Of a DNA stretch of 64,000 bases, positions 1 through 7,536 are shown piece by piece. The position numbers and the translations under genes were made by a program. Position 1 is the first letter of the stretch. Each line of letters begins with the position of its first letter. Under the pieces are notes generated by a model, which saw nothing but the letters and a program-made list of their open reading frames with translations, had not been told where the DNA came from and did no database searches. The stretch is from Legionella micdadei (GTDB lineage: Bacteria > Pseudomonadota > Gammaproteobacteria > Legionellales > Legionellaceae). The stretch spans positions 62,001 through 126,000 of the forward strand of contig NZ_LN614830.1 in NCBI RefSeq assembly GCF_000953635.1. The letters run 5' to 3'.

Positions 1-891
1 ACTTTGGCAATTACCTTCAGGCCCAAACGTGGCAGTTCTGAATCCAGGGATGGCTGTGTATTCCGCTAATTCGGCCAATACTTCTTGATTATTCTGCAAT
101 AGATCTGGGGGGAGCTCTTTAAATACTTTGGTAATAATTTCTGTAAAATCACCGCCTATCCTCTCAGACAGTTCTCTCGCATGGGAAGCGATATGAGGAA
201 GCAATCCTTTAATATTTCGATAATTCGCTATATAACCTTTTGTAAACCACGCATGATTTCTCAGGCCTCCCTTTTTATATTCATAGGGGACAAGAATATC
301 TTCGTTATTTTCTGGCCTGGCGAAGTCACGATTTGCAGCACCGTTATCGATACCACCAAATTGCTTGATTTCCGGGGCATCTTCCGATTGTCGGCTATTT
401 TTGAAAACGACGATATTACCACTGTGTACGCTGAAATTTCCGACTAAGATGGCAAGCATCAGGACTACTGACAAGCCAAAATAGAGCTTTTGTTTAGTCA
501 GGTTTGGATAGAGAGAAGGGCCATAGATCATTTCATAGAGTGGATCGCGATCGGAACCATCTTTATATCCTGTGCCAATTAACTTAAAGAGCTCATCAAA
601 TTCTTCACAAGGTTGGATAAGCGCATAGCTGCCATCTTCGCATTGGATGAAGTCGGCACAAATTAAAGAGCGATGATATCTTTCATCTATAAGATTTCTG
701 TCTTTGAGTCCCTTATAAAGTCGCCCGATTAATCCTTCGATAAATAATTCCCTTTGATCAGCTGGCTTTTTAATAAAATATTTCTTCTTAGGCTCTCCCT
801 CAGTTTCGTAAAAACCATCCAGAGGATTCCTATTTTTACCTGCTGTTTTGTCTTTGAATTTTATTAATTTTTGCTTCTCATATTCGAACAT
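1..891 (-). CDS. LepB N-terminal (lipid kinase)-like protein, C-terminus beyond window
   Basis: The frame is open from the ATG at 891 to the left edge, giving 297 residues with no stop, so the gene continues outside. Visible landmarks are FIKKP near residue 39, a SLICADF-IQ-EDGSYALIQP stretch near 83-105, GTGYKDGSDRD near 117-127, GNFSVHSGNIVV near 155-166 and GGIDNGAANRDF near 182-193. The HSGN and IDxGAA pair reads like the catalytic loop and metal-binding motif of a kinase fold. From memory it resembles proteins annotated as LepB N-terminal domain in Legionella; that domain of the Rab1 GAP effector LepB is a phosphoinositide 4-kinase. It is preceded by a PmrA-type box, fitting a Dot/Icm effector. 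The family call is recall-based. Whether a Rab GAP domain follows cannot be seen. Confidence 0.65.
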   Translation of the reverse strand, partial: MFEYEKQKLIKFKDKTAGKNRNPLDGFYETEGEPKKKYFIKKPADQRELFIEGLIGRLYKGLKDRNLIDERYHRSLICADFIQCEDGSYALIQPCEEFDELFKLIGTGYKDGSDRDPLYEMIYGPSLYPNLTKQKLYFGLSVVLMLAILVGNFSVHSGNIVVFKNSRQSEDAPEIKQFGGIDNGAANRDFARPENNEDILVPYEYKKGGLRNHAWFTKGYIANYRNIKGLLPHIASHARELSERIGGDFTEIITKVFKELPPDLLQNNQEVLAELAEYTAIPGFRTATFGPEGNCQS

Positions 892-1327
892 TTAGCTAGA
901 CCCAGGAAGAACTTATAAAAGAATAAATTATAAATAGTAAAGCTTAAGGGAGTCTTAAGGGATGGGGCAAAATTAAGTCAAATTTTCCCTGCTCAGGGCA
1001 ATAAAATAAGGCAATAAGGCAGACAAAAATAACAATTTTCTCTCGGTTCATACCTGATTGCTTCTCCCCCACACTTCATGCGGGGGAGAGGGAAGGTGGG
1101 ATACTTATGGGACAACCGCATGTTGCCTCCCAAAGCAATGATCTGGGGTTTATCCACGGAATCAACATTCCGGAAGGTAGACGGGGAGAGTTGCTATTTT
1201 TATCTATTGCTTTTTATCGATTGGCAATGCAAAAAACAGCAGCAAATTTTGAGTTACAAAGTTTATAAAAGCGTGGACTTATTACCATGTAAAATAACTA
1301 TTAGAGTGGGTTTTAACTATAAATGAA
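892..1327. other. intergenic region with a G/C-rich palindrome
   Basis: Gene-free stretch between the divergently oriented LepB-like promoter and the 3' end of the PhnA-like gene. It holds the PmrA-type box and -10 of the former, and at 1063-1089 a perfect 8-bp inverted repeat (TCTCCCCC, 11-base loop, GGGGGAGA). A related C-rich/G-rich hairpin occurs near 62515-62550, so this looks like a short dispersed palindrome. An 82-codon frame at 1078-1326 begins inside the palindrome and resembles no known protein; I do not consider it a gene. Confidence 0.6.
940..959 (-). promoter_or_regulatory. putative PmrA box upstream of the LepB-like gene
   Basis: Read on the minus strand this is CTTAAGACT-CC-CTTAAGCTT: two direct 9-mers separated by 2 bp. 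The published Legionella PmrA site is cTTAATatT-N2-cTTAATatT, and each half matches 7 of 9 positions. A perfect TATAAT (927-932 on the minus strand) lies 7 bp downstream, and the gene starts at 891, leaving a leader of about 30 nt. The same geometry occurs at 8782-8801. No binding data; the assignment is by pattern. Confidence 0.6.
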
Positions 1328-1672
1328 TTAGTTGGTTTTTCTAACAAATTCAGATTTCAATTTCATTGCCCCCACGCCCTCGATTTTACAATCAATATCG
1401 TGATCACCTTGGACTAATTTAATATTCTTAACTTTGGTACCTACTTTGATAACTAATGAGGAGCCTTTGACCTTTAAATCCTTTATTACCGTAACCGTAT
1501 CACCATCTTGAAGTCTGTTCCCATTAGCATCTTTCACAATCCGCTCATTTTCTTCACTTTTATTTGAAGCCTCTTTTACCCATTCATGCATACATTCTGG
1601 GCAAATGAGAAGCGAGCCATCTTCGTAGGTGTATTCTGAATTGCATTTCGGGCATTGAGGTAATGTGTTCAA
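1328..1672 (-). CDS. PhnA/YjdM-like zinc-ribbon protein
   Basis: Small protein of 114 residues with the PhnA (YjdM) layout: an N-terminal zinc ribbon ([25 protein letters not shown]) followed by an SH3-like C-terminal half ([30 protein letters not shown]). Starting at the TTG at 1672 gives [10 protein letters not shown], which lines up with the family's MSTLPPCPQC, and an AGAGA Shine-Dalgarno lies just upstream. In-frame ATGs at 1702, 1717 and 1756 would add unmatched residues. Despite the historical name alkylphosphonate utilisation protein, a role in phosphonate metabolism is not established for this family. It is a lone gene; no phn genes are nearby. Confidence 0.85.
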   Translation of the reverse strand: MNTLPQCPKCNSEYTYEDGSLLICPECMHEWVKEASNKSEENERIVKDANGNRLQDGDTVTVIKDLKVKGSSLVIKVGTKVKNIKLVQGDHDIDCKIEGVGAMKLKSEFVRKTN

Positions 1673-1827
1673 GGTAAATCTCTTTTTGGGTGTAAAATTC
1701 ATTGTACCACAATTCATATGCAGTAAGTGTGAAGACACTAATCTTGCAGGCAGCAATAACTCGTAGGAAAAAATCCCTTTGGGTTACCAGTGTAATTGGA
1801 CTATCAGTTATCCGTTAGTAAATAACA

Positions 1828-1855
1828 TTGACTTTTTGGTCGAAATTCGTATTAA
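1828..1855 (+). promoter_or_regulatory. sigma-70-type promoter for the 1894 orphan gene
   Basis: TTGACT (1828-1833) and TATTAA (1850-1855) are separated by 16 bp, and the ATG follows 39 bp after the -10 with an AAAGGA ribosome site. This is the best promoter-like pair in the 137-bp gap to the PhnA-like gene. Its inverted paralog (start 3973) also has a TTGACT upstream, in TTGACTCACTCC. Confidence 0.5.
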
Positions 1856-1893
1856 TTTAATATTCTGCTAGCGTTTTATAAAAGGATTTTAAA

Positions 1894-2424
1894 ATGTCAG
1901 GATTTTTTAATTGGTTCTCAACAAAGGCGCCAACTTCATCTCAAGCACAACTTAATACTCAAATCACTAACGGTGCGATACAAGTAACGGGGCAGGTTGC
2001 CCAAGGTGTTGCGGGATCATTAAATCCCTGGGCTGTGATACCTACCGCATTTGCTCAAACACTCATATCAGGGTATTCCATTTTTCGTTCTGATACCCAT
2101 TTGCATGAAAAATTGGTGCAAATTTTGCAAACCTTACTTTCAAGTGCAGAAACAGGTTTGGCAATAGCCCTACTGTTTCAGCATGAAACCTGTAATAGCG
2201 AGTTAACAAGTGATATCTGTACCGCCCTCGCTTTATTCCAAACGTTATATGGTGCAACGTTGGTTGTTACAGGTTCTGTAGGTATGGTTTTGGCTCAAAA
2301 TCCGACTCCCTCTACTGGAAATAGAACAGTCAGAGCGGCGACTGAACCACAGGAGCATGGTGAGGAGGAGGGGCATGCGCAGGATGATGAGGAACGCAAT
2401 TCAATTGAAATGAGTAGGGTATAA
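1894..2424 (+). CDS. orphan protein, paralog of the gene at 3446-3973 (effector-like)
   Basis: 176 residues of no family I recognise. The N-terminus (FFNWFSTKAPTSS) and a core of two to three amphipathic or hydrophobic helices (PTAFAQTLISGYSIF; ETGLAIALLF; LFQTLYGATLVVTGSVG) are shared with the inverted gene at 3446-3973. In the shared core, SDTHLHEK, the helix LVQILQTLL, the HETCNSE cysteine and DICTALAL all have counterparts. The last 30 residues are hydrophilic and rich in Glu (EEEGHAQDDEER), like the E-block seen in many Dot/Icm substrates. The shared tyrosine/glycine-rich LYGATL helix may enter membranes. Function unknown; secretion is an inference from the tail. Confidence 0.75.
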   Translation: MSGFFNWFSTKAPTSSQAQLNTQITNGAIQVTGQVAQGVAGSLNPWAVIPTAFAQTLISGYSIFRSDTHLHEKLVQILQTLLSSAETGLAIALLFQHETCNSELTSDICTALALFQTLYGATLVVTGSVGMVLAQNPTPSTGNRTVRAATEPQEHGEEEGHAQDDEERNSIEMSRV

Positions 2425-2444
2425 CTATATTGAAGAAAATTAAT

Positions 2445-2500
2445 CGATTACTGCTTATCAGGCCTTAAAGTGAGGCAGCTATTGAGGCAAGCAGTAATCG
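2445..2500. repeat. 12-bp inverted repeat downstream of the 1894 gene
   Basis: CGATTACTGCTT at 2445-2456 is matched perfectly by AAGCAGTAATCG at 2489-2500. The 32-base interior has a further GCCTTAAAGTGAGGC near-palindrome. It starts 21 bp after the stop codon, so it can fold at the mRNA 3' end, but no U-run follows. It could be a processing or stability hairpin, or a remnant of a small palindromic repeat. Confidence 0.5.
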
Positions 2501-2684
2501 CTTGAAATTCTTTCAAAATTATCATTGAATAGTGATATAAGCTGCTTACAGAAAGTAATATAGAGATTTTCTTCACGGGTAAGGCTCTTAGCCCTATGTT
2601 CGTTCGTAGATTTGTAAATTAAAGAATATCGGACAGGGAAAGGACTTTCGATCCCCATCATCAAGATAACAAAGGATGTGACAA

Positions 2685-3365
2685 ATGATAGGAAATCTAA
2701 AAAAAGCATCATCCCTGAAAAGTTTGTCTTGTTTAATGCTGCTTTTCATCATCGTCATGATTAGTGGTTGCAAACTGATAGATCAAGTCGAAGAAAGCAC
2801 CAATGCGATTGGTGAAAATAAAAAAGCAGTGGAGTCGGCGACGGAAGCCATAGAAACAAACAAATTGGCAGTGCAAGCCAGTACTAGCGCGATAGAAACA
2901 AATAAATTGGCTGTACAAGCGAGTACAAATGCAATAGAGACAAACAAATTGGCAGTACAAGCGAGTACAAGCGCTATAGAAATGAACAAATTGGCTGTAG
3001 AAGAAAGCAGCCGCATTATCGCTGAGAATAAAAAAGTCGTTGAGATGAGCATCAAAACGATTTTAGAAAATCGTGATGCGATTCAAAAGGCCAGCCTAGC
3101 CATAGAAAATAATGAAAAAATTGTTAACCGCAGTACACAAGCAATTCAGGAAAATATTGCTGCTATCCAGCAAAGTTCGTTAATGATTAAGAAAAATGCC
3201 GAACAAATTCAGGAACTAAGTGGTTTACTAAACAAATTGAAATTAAGCCCCTCTATGATCAATATCATCCTGCTGATTATAGCAGTCTATTTGCTGATGA
3301 TTCCTTTATTAATGATTTTCTTTATGTGGCGTATTCATCGAGATATGGCCTTACTTAAATCATGA
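2685..3365 (+). CDS. predicted envelope-spanning coiled-coil lipoprotein
   Basis: 226 residues. Residues 1-29 form a lipoprotein signal with lipobox ISGC (Cys29); Lys30 at +2 is not an inner-membrane retention Asp. Residues 31-187 are about eleven 14-residue repeats of the form xSTxAIETNKLAVQA, predicted to be one continuous helix or coiled coil. Residues 191-215 are a single strongly hydrophobic segment followed by the basic tail WRIHRDMALLKS, so the C-terminus should be cytoplasmic. A lipid anchor in the outer membrane plus a C-terminal inner-membrane helix is the layout of phage unimolecular spanins and of envelope tethers. About 158 helical residues would span roughly 24 nm. The start at 2685 has an AAAGGA site. 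No phage genes are near. Confidence 0.75.
   Translation: MIGNLKKASSLKSLSCLMLLFIIVMISGCKLIDQVEESTNAIGENKKAVESATEAIETNKLAVQASTSAIETNKLAVQASTNAIETNKLAVQASTSAIEMNKLAVEESSRIIAENKKVVEMSIKTILENRDAIQKASLAIENNEKIVNRSTQAIQENIAAIQQSSLMIKKNAEQIQELSGLLNKLKLSPSMINIILLIIAVYLLMIPLLMIFFMWRIHRDMALLKS
2839..3004 (+). repeat. four near-identical 42-bp tandem repeats inside the coiled-coil gene
   Basis: Consecutive 42-bp units encode AIETNKLAVQASTS with only a few substitutions each. Outer units of the same 14-residue period have diverged at the DNA level. The central units are therefore recent duplications, and the number of units, and so the rod length, could vary between strains. Confidence 0.8.
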
Positions 3366-3403
3366 CTTTCGTGAACCGCGTCAGCACAATTCAATACCAA
3401 TTC

Positions 3404-3430
3404 GGCGGGGACAGATGATTCCCCGCCTTT
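3404..3430. terminator. hairpin terminator between convergent genes
   Basis: A perfect 8-bp stem, GGCGGGGA (3404-3411) and TCCCCGCC (3420-3427), with an 8-base loop is followed by TTTC. It sits 36 bp after the coiled-coil gene and 16 bp before the stop of the convergent gene at 3446. It is probably the intrinsic terminator of the plus-strand gene and possibly bidirectional. Confidence 0.65.
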
Positions 3431-3445
3431 CATCCCTGAATTTGT

Positions 3446-3973
3446 CTAGAGTGTCATCCCTTGTGGTTCAGGGGCGTCACCTGCCCCATCTTCTTCCTGA
3501 GATTCTACTGTTCCATCAGTGGGAGCAGTGGTGGGATTGCCTGCAGTAACAAAAGGATCTTTTGATACTTCGCTCGGAACCCAAGTTACTAAAAGGGTAG
3601 CACCGTAAAGCGTTCCGCATAAAGCAAGTGTGGTGCAAATGAAGGCTTTAAATTCGTCATTGCAGGTATGAGGATTGTAAAGTAAGTAAATCGATATCCC
3701 CGTTCTAGCCCCTGCCAAAATTGTTTGTAATAAATGGATGCCTTTTTCGTAAGTATGAGTATCGTGGCGCAAAATAGAATAGAACGACGCAACCGTTTGT
3801 GCGCATGCGGTAGGAAGGATGGTCAAAGGATTTGGATCTGATGGGTCTGTCGTACTACTCATAATTTCACCAAGTATCTGAGTTCCGGCATTGGTACGTT
3901 GGGTATTCCGATGTGCTGCCGAGGAAGAGGGTGCGCGTGACGTAAAAAAATTAAATAAATTGGAACAAGGCAT
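3446..3973 (-). CDS. orphan protein, inverted paralog of the gene at 1894-2424
   Basis: 175 residues from the ATG at 3973, which has a TGAGTGAG ribosome site; a GTG at 3985 is the longer alternative. It aligns end to end with the 1894 gene: LFNFFTSRAPSSS at the start, a shared NTQxTN, then LPTACAQTVASFYSI, DTHTYEK, a LLQTIL helix, the single conserved HTCND cysteine, and CGTLYGATLLVTW. The copies differ at roughly half the positions, so the duplication is old. The tail is acidic (ESQEEDGAGD) but shorter than in its partner. The shared core is what one would expect for a small membrane-inserting protein. No family recognised. Confidence 0.75.
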   Translation of the reverse strand: MPCSNLFNFFTSRAPSSSAAHRNTQRTNAGTQILGEIMSSTTDPSDPNPLTILPTACAQTVASFYSILRHDTHTYEKGIHLLQTILAGARTGISIYLLYNPHTCNDEFKAFICTTLALCGTLYGATLLVTWVPSEVSKDPFVTAGNPTTAPTDGTVESQEEDGAGDAPEPQGMTL

Positions 3974-4155
3974 ACGAAGTCTCACTCAATTATTGACAAG
4001 GGATTAAGACAAATTCCAAGGAGTGAGTCAATCTTTGTTATCTAAAGAGAATAAAAATTGCCTTCAAAAAAACATCTGTAAATAAGCTTAATGGAATGGG
4101 TGGTCAACTATACTTATAGTATGGGATAACTTATTCAGATTATTGGGGAATTGTC

Positions 4156-4542
4156 ATGGAATTCACGATGTTTTTAGCAAAAGTAATTGGCTGGTATTTT
4201 GTGATCATGGGGCTGTTTTTAATCGCACGCCAACAAACGTTAAAGACGGCAATCAATGAGCTTGTTTCTGACAGCGCATTGATGGTGGTTGTTGGGGCAA
4301 TAACCCTCATTTTAGGCTTGATTTTGGTCATTGCACATAATGTCTGGGTTATTGGGTGGCCCGTAATCATTACAGTTATTGCTTGGTTGGTGTTAATCGG
4401 CGGGCTTTTACGTCTTTTTGCTCCAGAATTAGGTATTAGAATGGCGAAAGGATGGCTTAAAAATCCAAGGTATTTTATTGTAGCAGCCCTCGTTTACATT
4501 ATTGTTGGTTTGTATTTGCTGTATAGAGCTTATTTTGCTTAA
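4156..4542 (+). CDS. small membrane protein with four predicted helices
   Basis: 128 residues, almost entirely hydrophobic. There are four membrane segments at about 5-24, 42-62, 65-87 and 104-124, separated by short charged turns (ARQQTLKTAINE; RLFAPELGIRMAKGWLKNP). No enzyme motif and no family I can name. The gene stands alone with its own upstream AT-rich region. That region contains the small palindrome ACTATACTTATAGT at about 4108-4121, next to a likely promoter. Confidence 0.7.
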   Translation: MEFTMFLAKVIGWYFVIMGLFLIARQQTLKTAINELVSDSALMVVVGAITLILGLILVIAHNVWVIGWPVIITVIAWLVLIGGLLRLFAPELGIRMAKGWLKNPRYFIVAALVYIIVGLYLLYRAYFA

Positions 4543-4621
4543 TCAATAATAGTTGCCTTAGTCTGGGCTTGAACCGTGGGGTTAGGTCATGTCATAATGA
4601 TTCAATTTTATACATGACTCG

Positions 4622-5239
4622 ATGAGTGCTCAAAACTCCAAAATAAAATGGTTGGTATTGGCGCATGTGAGCATTATCTGCTTAAGCAACACGCTCGTGC
4701 AATTCCCTTTTGTTTTTTTAGGATTCCGCACGACTTGCGGTGCATTTACTTACCCCATCATTTTTATCTTAACTGATTTAAGTACTCGCTTGCTTGGGCA
4801 GAGTGAAGCACGAAGGGTTGTTATGCTGGCTATGTTGCCCGGCCTTCTCTGTTCTTTTCTTATTTCGAATTATTACAGCCAGGGTGATTTATTTGCCCAT
4901 AATACACTCGCATTACGCATTGCCTTAGCAAGCCTCGCTGCTTACGTGCTAGGCCAATTACTTGATATTGTCATTTTCCAAAAACTGAGACTTTATCCAA
5001 AATGGTGGATCGCTCCCAGTGTTTCCAATGTGTTTGGTAATTTGTTAGATACTTTCTGTTTCTTTTTTATTGCCTTCTACCACAGTACTAATCTTTTTTT
5101 AAGTGCGCATTGGGTAGAAATTGCGACGGTGGATTTGGTATTTAAACTCACCATCAGCTTACTTACTTTTATACCCTTGTATGGAATTATTCTTCAGTTA
5201 ATCTTGCGTAAGAAAACGATATTAGAACTTACAAATTGA
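4622..5239 (+). CDS. yhhQ: queuosine precursor transporter YhhQ (VUT family)
   Basis: 205 residues with about six membrane segments. The family signature is visible: the first helix with LSNTLVQFPFVFLG, then TTCGAFTYPIIFILTDLSTRLLG, where VUT proteins have a TAG-FPLTYIINDIL-E stretch. Further on are an RIALASLAAYVLGQLLDI helix and a late VSNVFGNLLDTFCFF helix, as in E. coli YhhQ. The family imports 7-cyano-7-deazaguanine or 7-aminomethyl-7-deazaguanine. The precursor enzyme gene queC is also in this window (40089) but not linked. A larger two-unit relative lies at 51704. Confidence 0.85.
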   Translation: MSAQNSKIKWLVLAHVSIICLSNTLVQFPFVFLGFRTTCGAFTYPIIFILTDLSTRLLGQSEARRVVMLAMLPGLLCSFLISNYYSQGDLFAHNTLALRIALASLAAYVLGQLLDIVIFQKLRLYPKWWIAPSVSNVFGNLLDTFCFFFIAFYHSTNLFLSAHWVEIATVDLVFKLTISLLTFIPLYGIILQLILRKKTILELTN

Positions 5240-5282
5240 TTCATTGGTAATTGATACCTGATTCCACTAGAGAAGTGAAACA

Positions 5283-5312
5283 GGGCAGCCAGCAGATTAA
5301 GGCTAGCTACCC
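5283..5312. terminator. possible bidirectional hairpin between convergent genes
   Basis: GGGCAGCCAGC and GCTAGCTACCC can pair through an 8-base loop with two G-U wobbles, in the gap between yhhQ and the convergent hydrolase gene. The T-run on either side is poor, so this is a weak call. Confidence 0.4.
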
Positions 5313-5316
5313 TCTC

Positions 5317-6195
5317 CTATTTTGCTTTATTAAACATCTCAATGACTGCTTTATTCCATTGTTCAGGTTGCTCTAAATTAGATAAATGTCCTGCGTCGGT
5401 TAGCACGACCAATTTGCTATTTTTTGCTAAAACATGCATGTTAGCACTGTGTTGAGGGGGGACAACAATATCCCGATCCCCTGTAATGATTAATATGGGT
5501 ATCTTGGTTTCGGCCAGTGCATTTGCAGTATCTTTTCGGCTAGCTATCCCTCGCAGGGCAGAAGCAACCGCTGAGGGTGTTTGTACCATGATGATGTTTT
5601 GCAAAAATAACCGTGTTTGCTCAGAGGCTTCATGTGATAATGCTTTGACGATGAAGTCATTGATTAACTGTTCGGTACCTTGGGCAAGTATCTTTCTTGC
5701 TGTTGCTTCCCGTTGTTTTTTTAAACTCGGCTCATCAGCAACGGTTTGTGTGTTGGAGAGAATTAGGCCGTCTACTTTTTCTGGATATTTCTGTAAAAAT
5801 GCGAGCGCAACATAGCCGCCCATTGATTCGCCGCCAATAATTGCTTTCTTAATGTAGAGTTGATCAAGCAATTGGGCGACTTGATCAGCATATTCCGTCA
5901 TGGTGACTGTTTGACCAGATGTCCCTTCTGAATGACCAAAACCCCATAAGTCTAAAGTGATTAAGCGGAAATGCTGTTTTAACGCTTGCTGTTGAGGTGC
6001 CCAGAGTGCTTTATCCGTTGGAAAAGCATGAATGAGTACAAGCACCTTGCCTTCTCCAACATCTGAATAGGAAATGTATTTGGTATTTAAAGGGGGGAGC
6101 GCAAAAGCATGGGCGATACCCAAGAAGTAAGCTAAAAAGCCGAATAAAAAAACCGGTATACTTGGTCGAAGGGATTTTTTTTTATTGATATTCAT
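5317..6195 (-). CDS. exported alpha/beta-hydrolase
   Basis: 292 residues: an N-terminal hydrophobic segment (about residues 11-32, FLFGFLAYFLGIAHAFA) that is a signal peptide or anchor, then an alpha/beta-hydrolase fold. The oxyanion strand reads LVLIHAFPTD, the nucleophile elbow is GGESMGG (Ser near 125), the acid is in ITGDRDIVVP, and the catalytic His is in DAGHLSNLE. This is the canonical Ser-Asp-His triad. Substrate cannot be told from sequence; relatives include esterases, lactonases and 3-oxoadipate enol-lactonase-like enzymes. Single gene, convergent with yhhQ. Confidence 0.85.
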   Translation of the reverse strand: MNINKKKSLRPSIPVFLFGFLAYFLGIAHAFALPPLNTKYISYSDVGEGKVLVLIHAFPTDKALWAPQQQALKQHFRLITLDLWGFGHSEGTSGQTVTMTEYADQVAQLLDQLYIKKAIIGGESMGGYVALAFLQKYPEKVDGLILSNTQTVADEPSLKKQREATARKILAQGTEQLINDFIVKALSHEASEQTRLFLQNIIMVQTPSAVASALRGIASRKDTANALAETKIPILIITGDRDIVVPPQHSANMHVLAKNSKLVVLTDAGHLSNLEQPEQWNKAVIEMFNKAK

Positions 6196-6535
6196 TATTA
6201 GCCTTATGCTTAGGTTATAACGAAATTAGTGAGAATAATCATCGATTCTAAAGCTAAGGTGCCCTTATAGCAAATTACTCTCCAACAAAATAATCGAGAA
6301 TAATTTTTTCCTTGTAGAGATGCTGATGGTGTACAATGTCTAATTTTTAGACTTAACCAATGAGTCAAAGAGTACTATGTGGACGAGGGATGATCTGGGC
6401 ATGATTCATGCTTGCATAATTTTTCAACTGCAAAGCCAAATTAACAGTAATCTCATAGCTTAGTCGATGCAACAACAAAGAATTGCTATGGCAGCAAATC
6501 TCTTACCGATGAGAATAACTACAAGGGGAAGGATC
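6196..6535. other. promoter region between divergent genes
   Basis: About 340 bp between the hydrolase (minus) and the lytic transglycosylase (plus). A TACAAT at 6332-6337 is a candidate -10 for the plus strand. The longer upstream reading frame of the transglycosylase, from 6467, adds residues with no signal-peptide logic and was not used. No repeat or RNA gene seen. Confidence 0.45.
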
Positions 6536-7510
6536 ATGAAAAAGTTGGGGGTAAGAATCGTAACTTGGTCGATACTAGTGTTTTCACCATTCGCATTCGC
6601 AAATCAGCAAAGTTGGGGCAGTTGGGTTGCTGGGGTGAGAGAACAGGCTATTGCGGAAGGTATTTCCCCTGCTTTATTTGATAAAGCTTTTGCAGATATT
6701 CATGAACCTAGCCGGACGGTAAAAGGTTTGGCTCGTTCCCAACCTGAACACCGCTTGACGTTTAGTAAATACCTGCATTCGCGTGCAGATAACTACCGCA
6801 TCATGATGGGTCGAAAAAATTATATTAAGAACAAAGAATTATTAGAAAATGTGGGGCGGGATTTTGGTGTTGACCCCTGTTTTATTGTTGCATTTTGGGG
6901 TATGGAAAGTAGCTATGGTACTTACATGGGTAATTTCCCCGTCATTAAATCACTCGCCACTCTTGCTTATGATTCCAAACGACAAGATTTTTTCCGGAAG
7001 GAATTGTTCCTTGCCCTCCATATTCTTAATGATGGCCATGTTACGCTTGATCATTTTAAAGGGGAGTGGGCGGGTGCCTCTGGCCAGCCGCAATTTCTAC
7101 CCTCAAGTTGGCTGCAATTTGCTGTTGATTATGATCAAGACGGTAAGAAAGACATTTGGGAAAGCAAAGCCGATGTTTTTGCGTCAATTGCCAATTACAT
7201 GAAGAAAAATGGCTGGCAAACAGGTGAACCTTGGGCTATTCAAGTGAAGTTGCCGCCAAAATTTGATATGAGTTTAGAAGGTAAATCAACTGTAAAACCA
7301 GTAAGTGAATGGAATGCAATGGGTGTGCGTACCGAAGAAGGGCAACCTTTACCTCACCCAGAGTTGCAAGCGAGCATTGTGCAACCTTTTGGGGGCCCCA
7401 CTTTCTTAGCTTATCCTAACTATAAGATGATTTTACGCTACAATAATTCTATATACTATGCAGGTGCCATTGGGTATATGGCAGACAGAATTTGTAATCG
7501 CGCCAATTAA
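6536..7510 (+). CDS. lytic murein transglycosylase, MltB/SLT_2 family
   Basis: 324 residues from the ATG at 6536, which has a strong AAGGGGAAGG ribosome site and begins a clean signal peptide (KKLGVRIVTWSILVFSPFAFA). The catalytic Glu lies in FIVAFWGMESSYG, followed by GNFPVIKSLATLAYD, FRKELFLAL and the hallmark GEWAGASGQPQFLPSSW. A calcium-loop-like DYDQDGKKDIW follows, as in MltB. It cleaves the MurNAc-GlcNAc bond of peptidoglycan with 1,6-anhydro product formation in the periplasm. No lipobox is visible, so it is probably soluble. The C-terminal YNNSIYYAGAIGYMADRI matches the family end. Confidence 0.92.
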   Translation: MKKLGVRIVTWSILVFSPFAFANQQSWGSWVAGVREQAIAEGISPALFDKAFADIHEPSRTVKGLARSQPEHRLTFSKYLHSRADNYRIMMGRKNYIKNKELLENVGRDFGVDPCFIVAFWGMESSYGTYMGNFPVIKSLATLAYDSKRQDFFRKELFLALHILNDGHVTLDHFKGEWAGASGQPQFLPSSWLQFAVDYDQDGKKDIWESKADVFASIANYMKKNGWQTGEPWAIQVKLPPKFDMSLEGKSTVKPVSEWNAMGVRTEEGQPLPHPELQASIVQPFGGPTFLAYPNYKMILRYNNSIYYAGAIGYMADRICNRAN

Positions 7511-7536
7511 TGATTTAGGTAGCAGGAGGTGTTTTT

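Noticed and set aside
1078-1326. 82-codon plus-strand ORF
   Set aside because: It begins inside the C/G-rich palindrome, has no ribosome site and no family-like pattern.
1842-1861. PmrA box upstream of the 1894 gene (ATTCGTATT-AA-TTTAATATT)
   Set aside because: The second half is good but the first matches only 6 of 9 and the block overlaps the -10; too weak to call.
2733-3055. Minus-strand ORFs within the coiled-coil gene
   Set aside because: They are antisense translations of the 42-bp repeats; the plus-strand lipoprotein explains the region.
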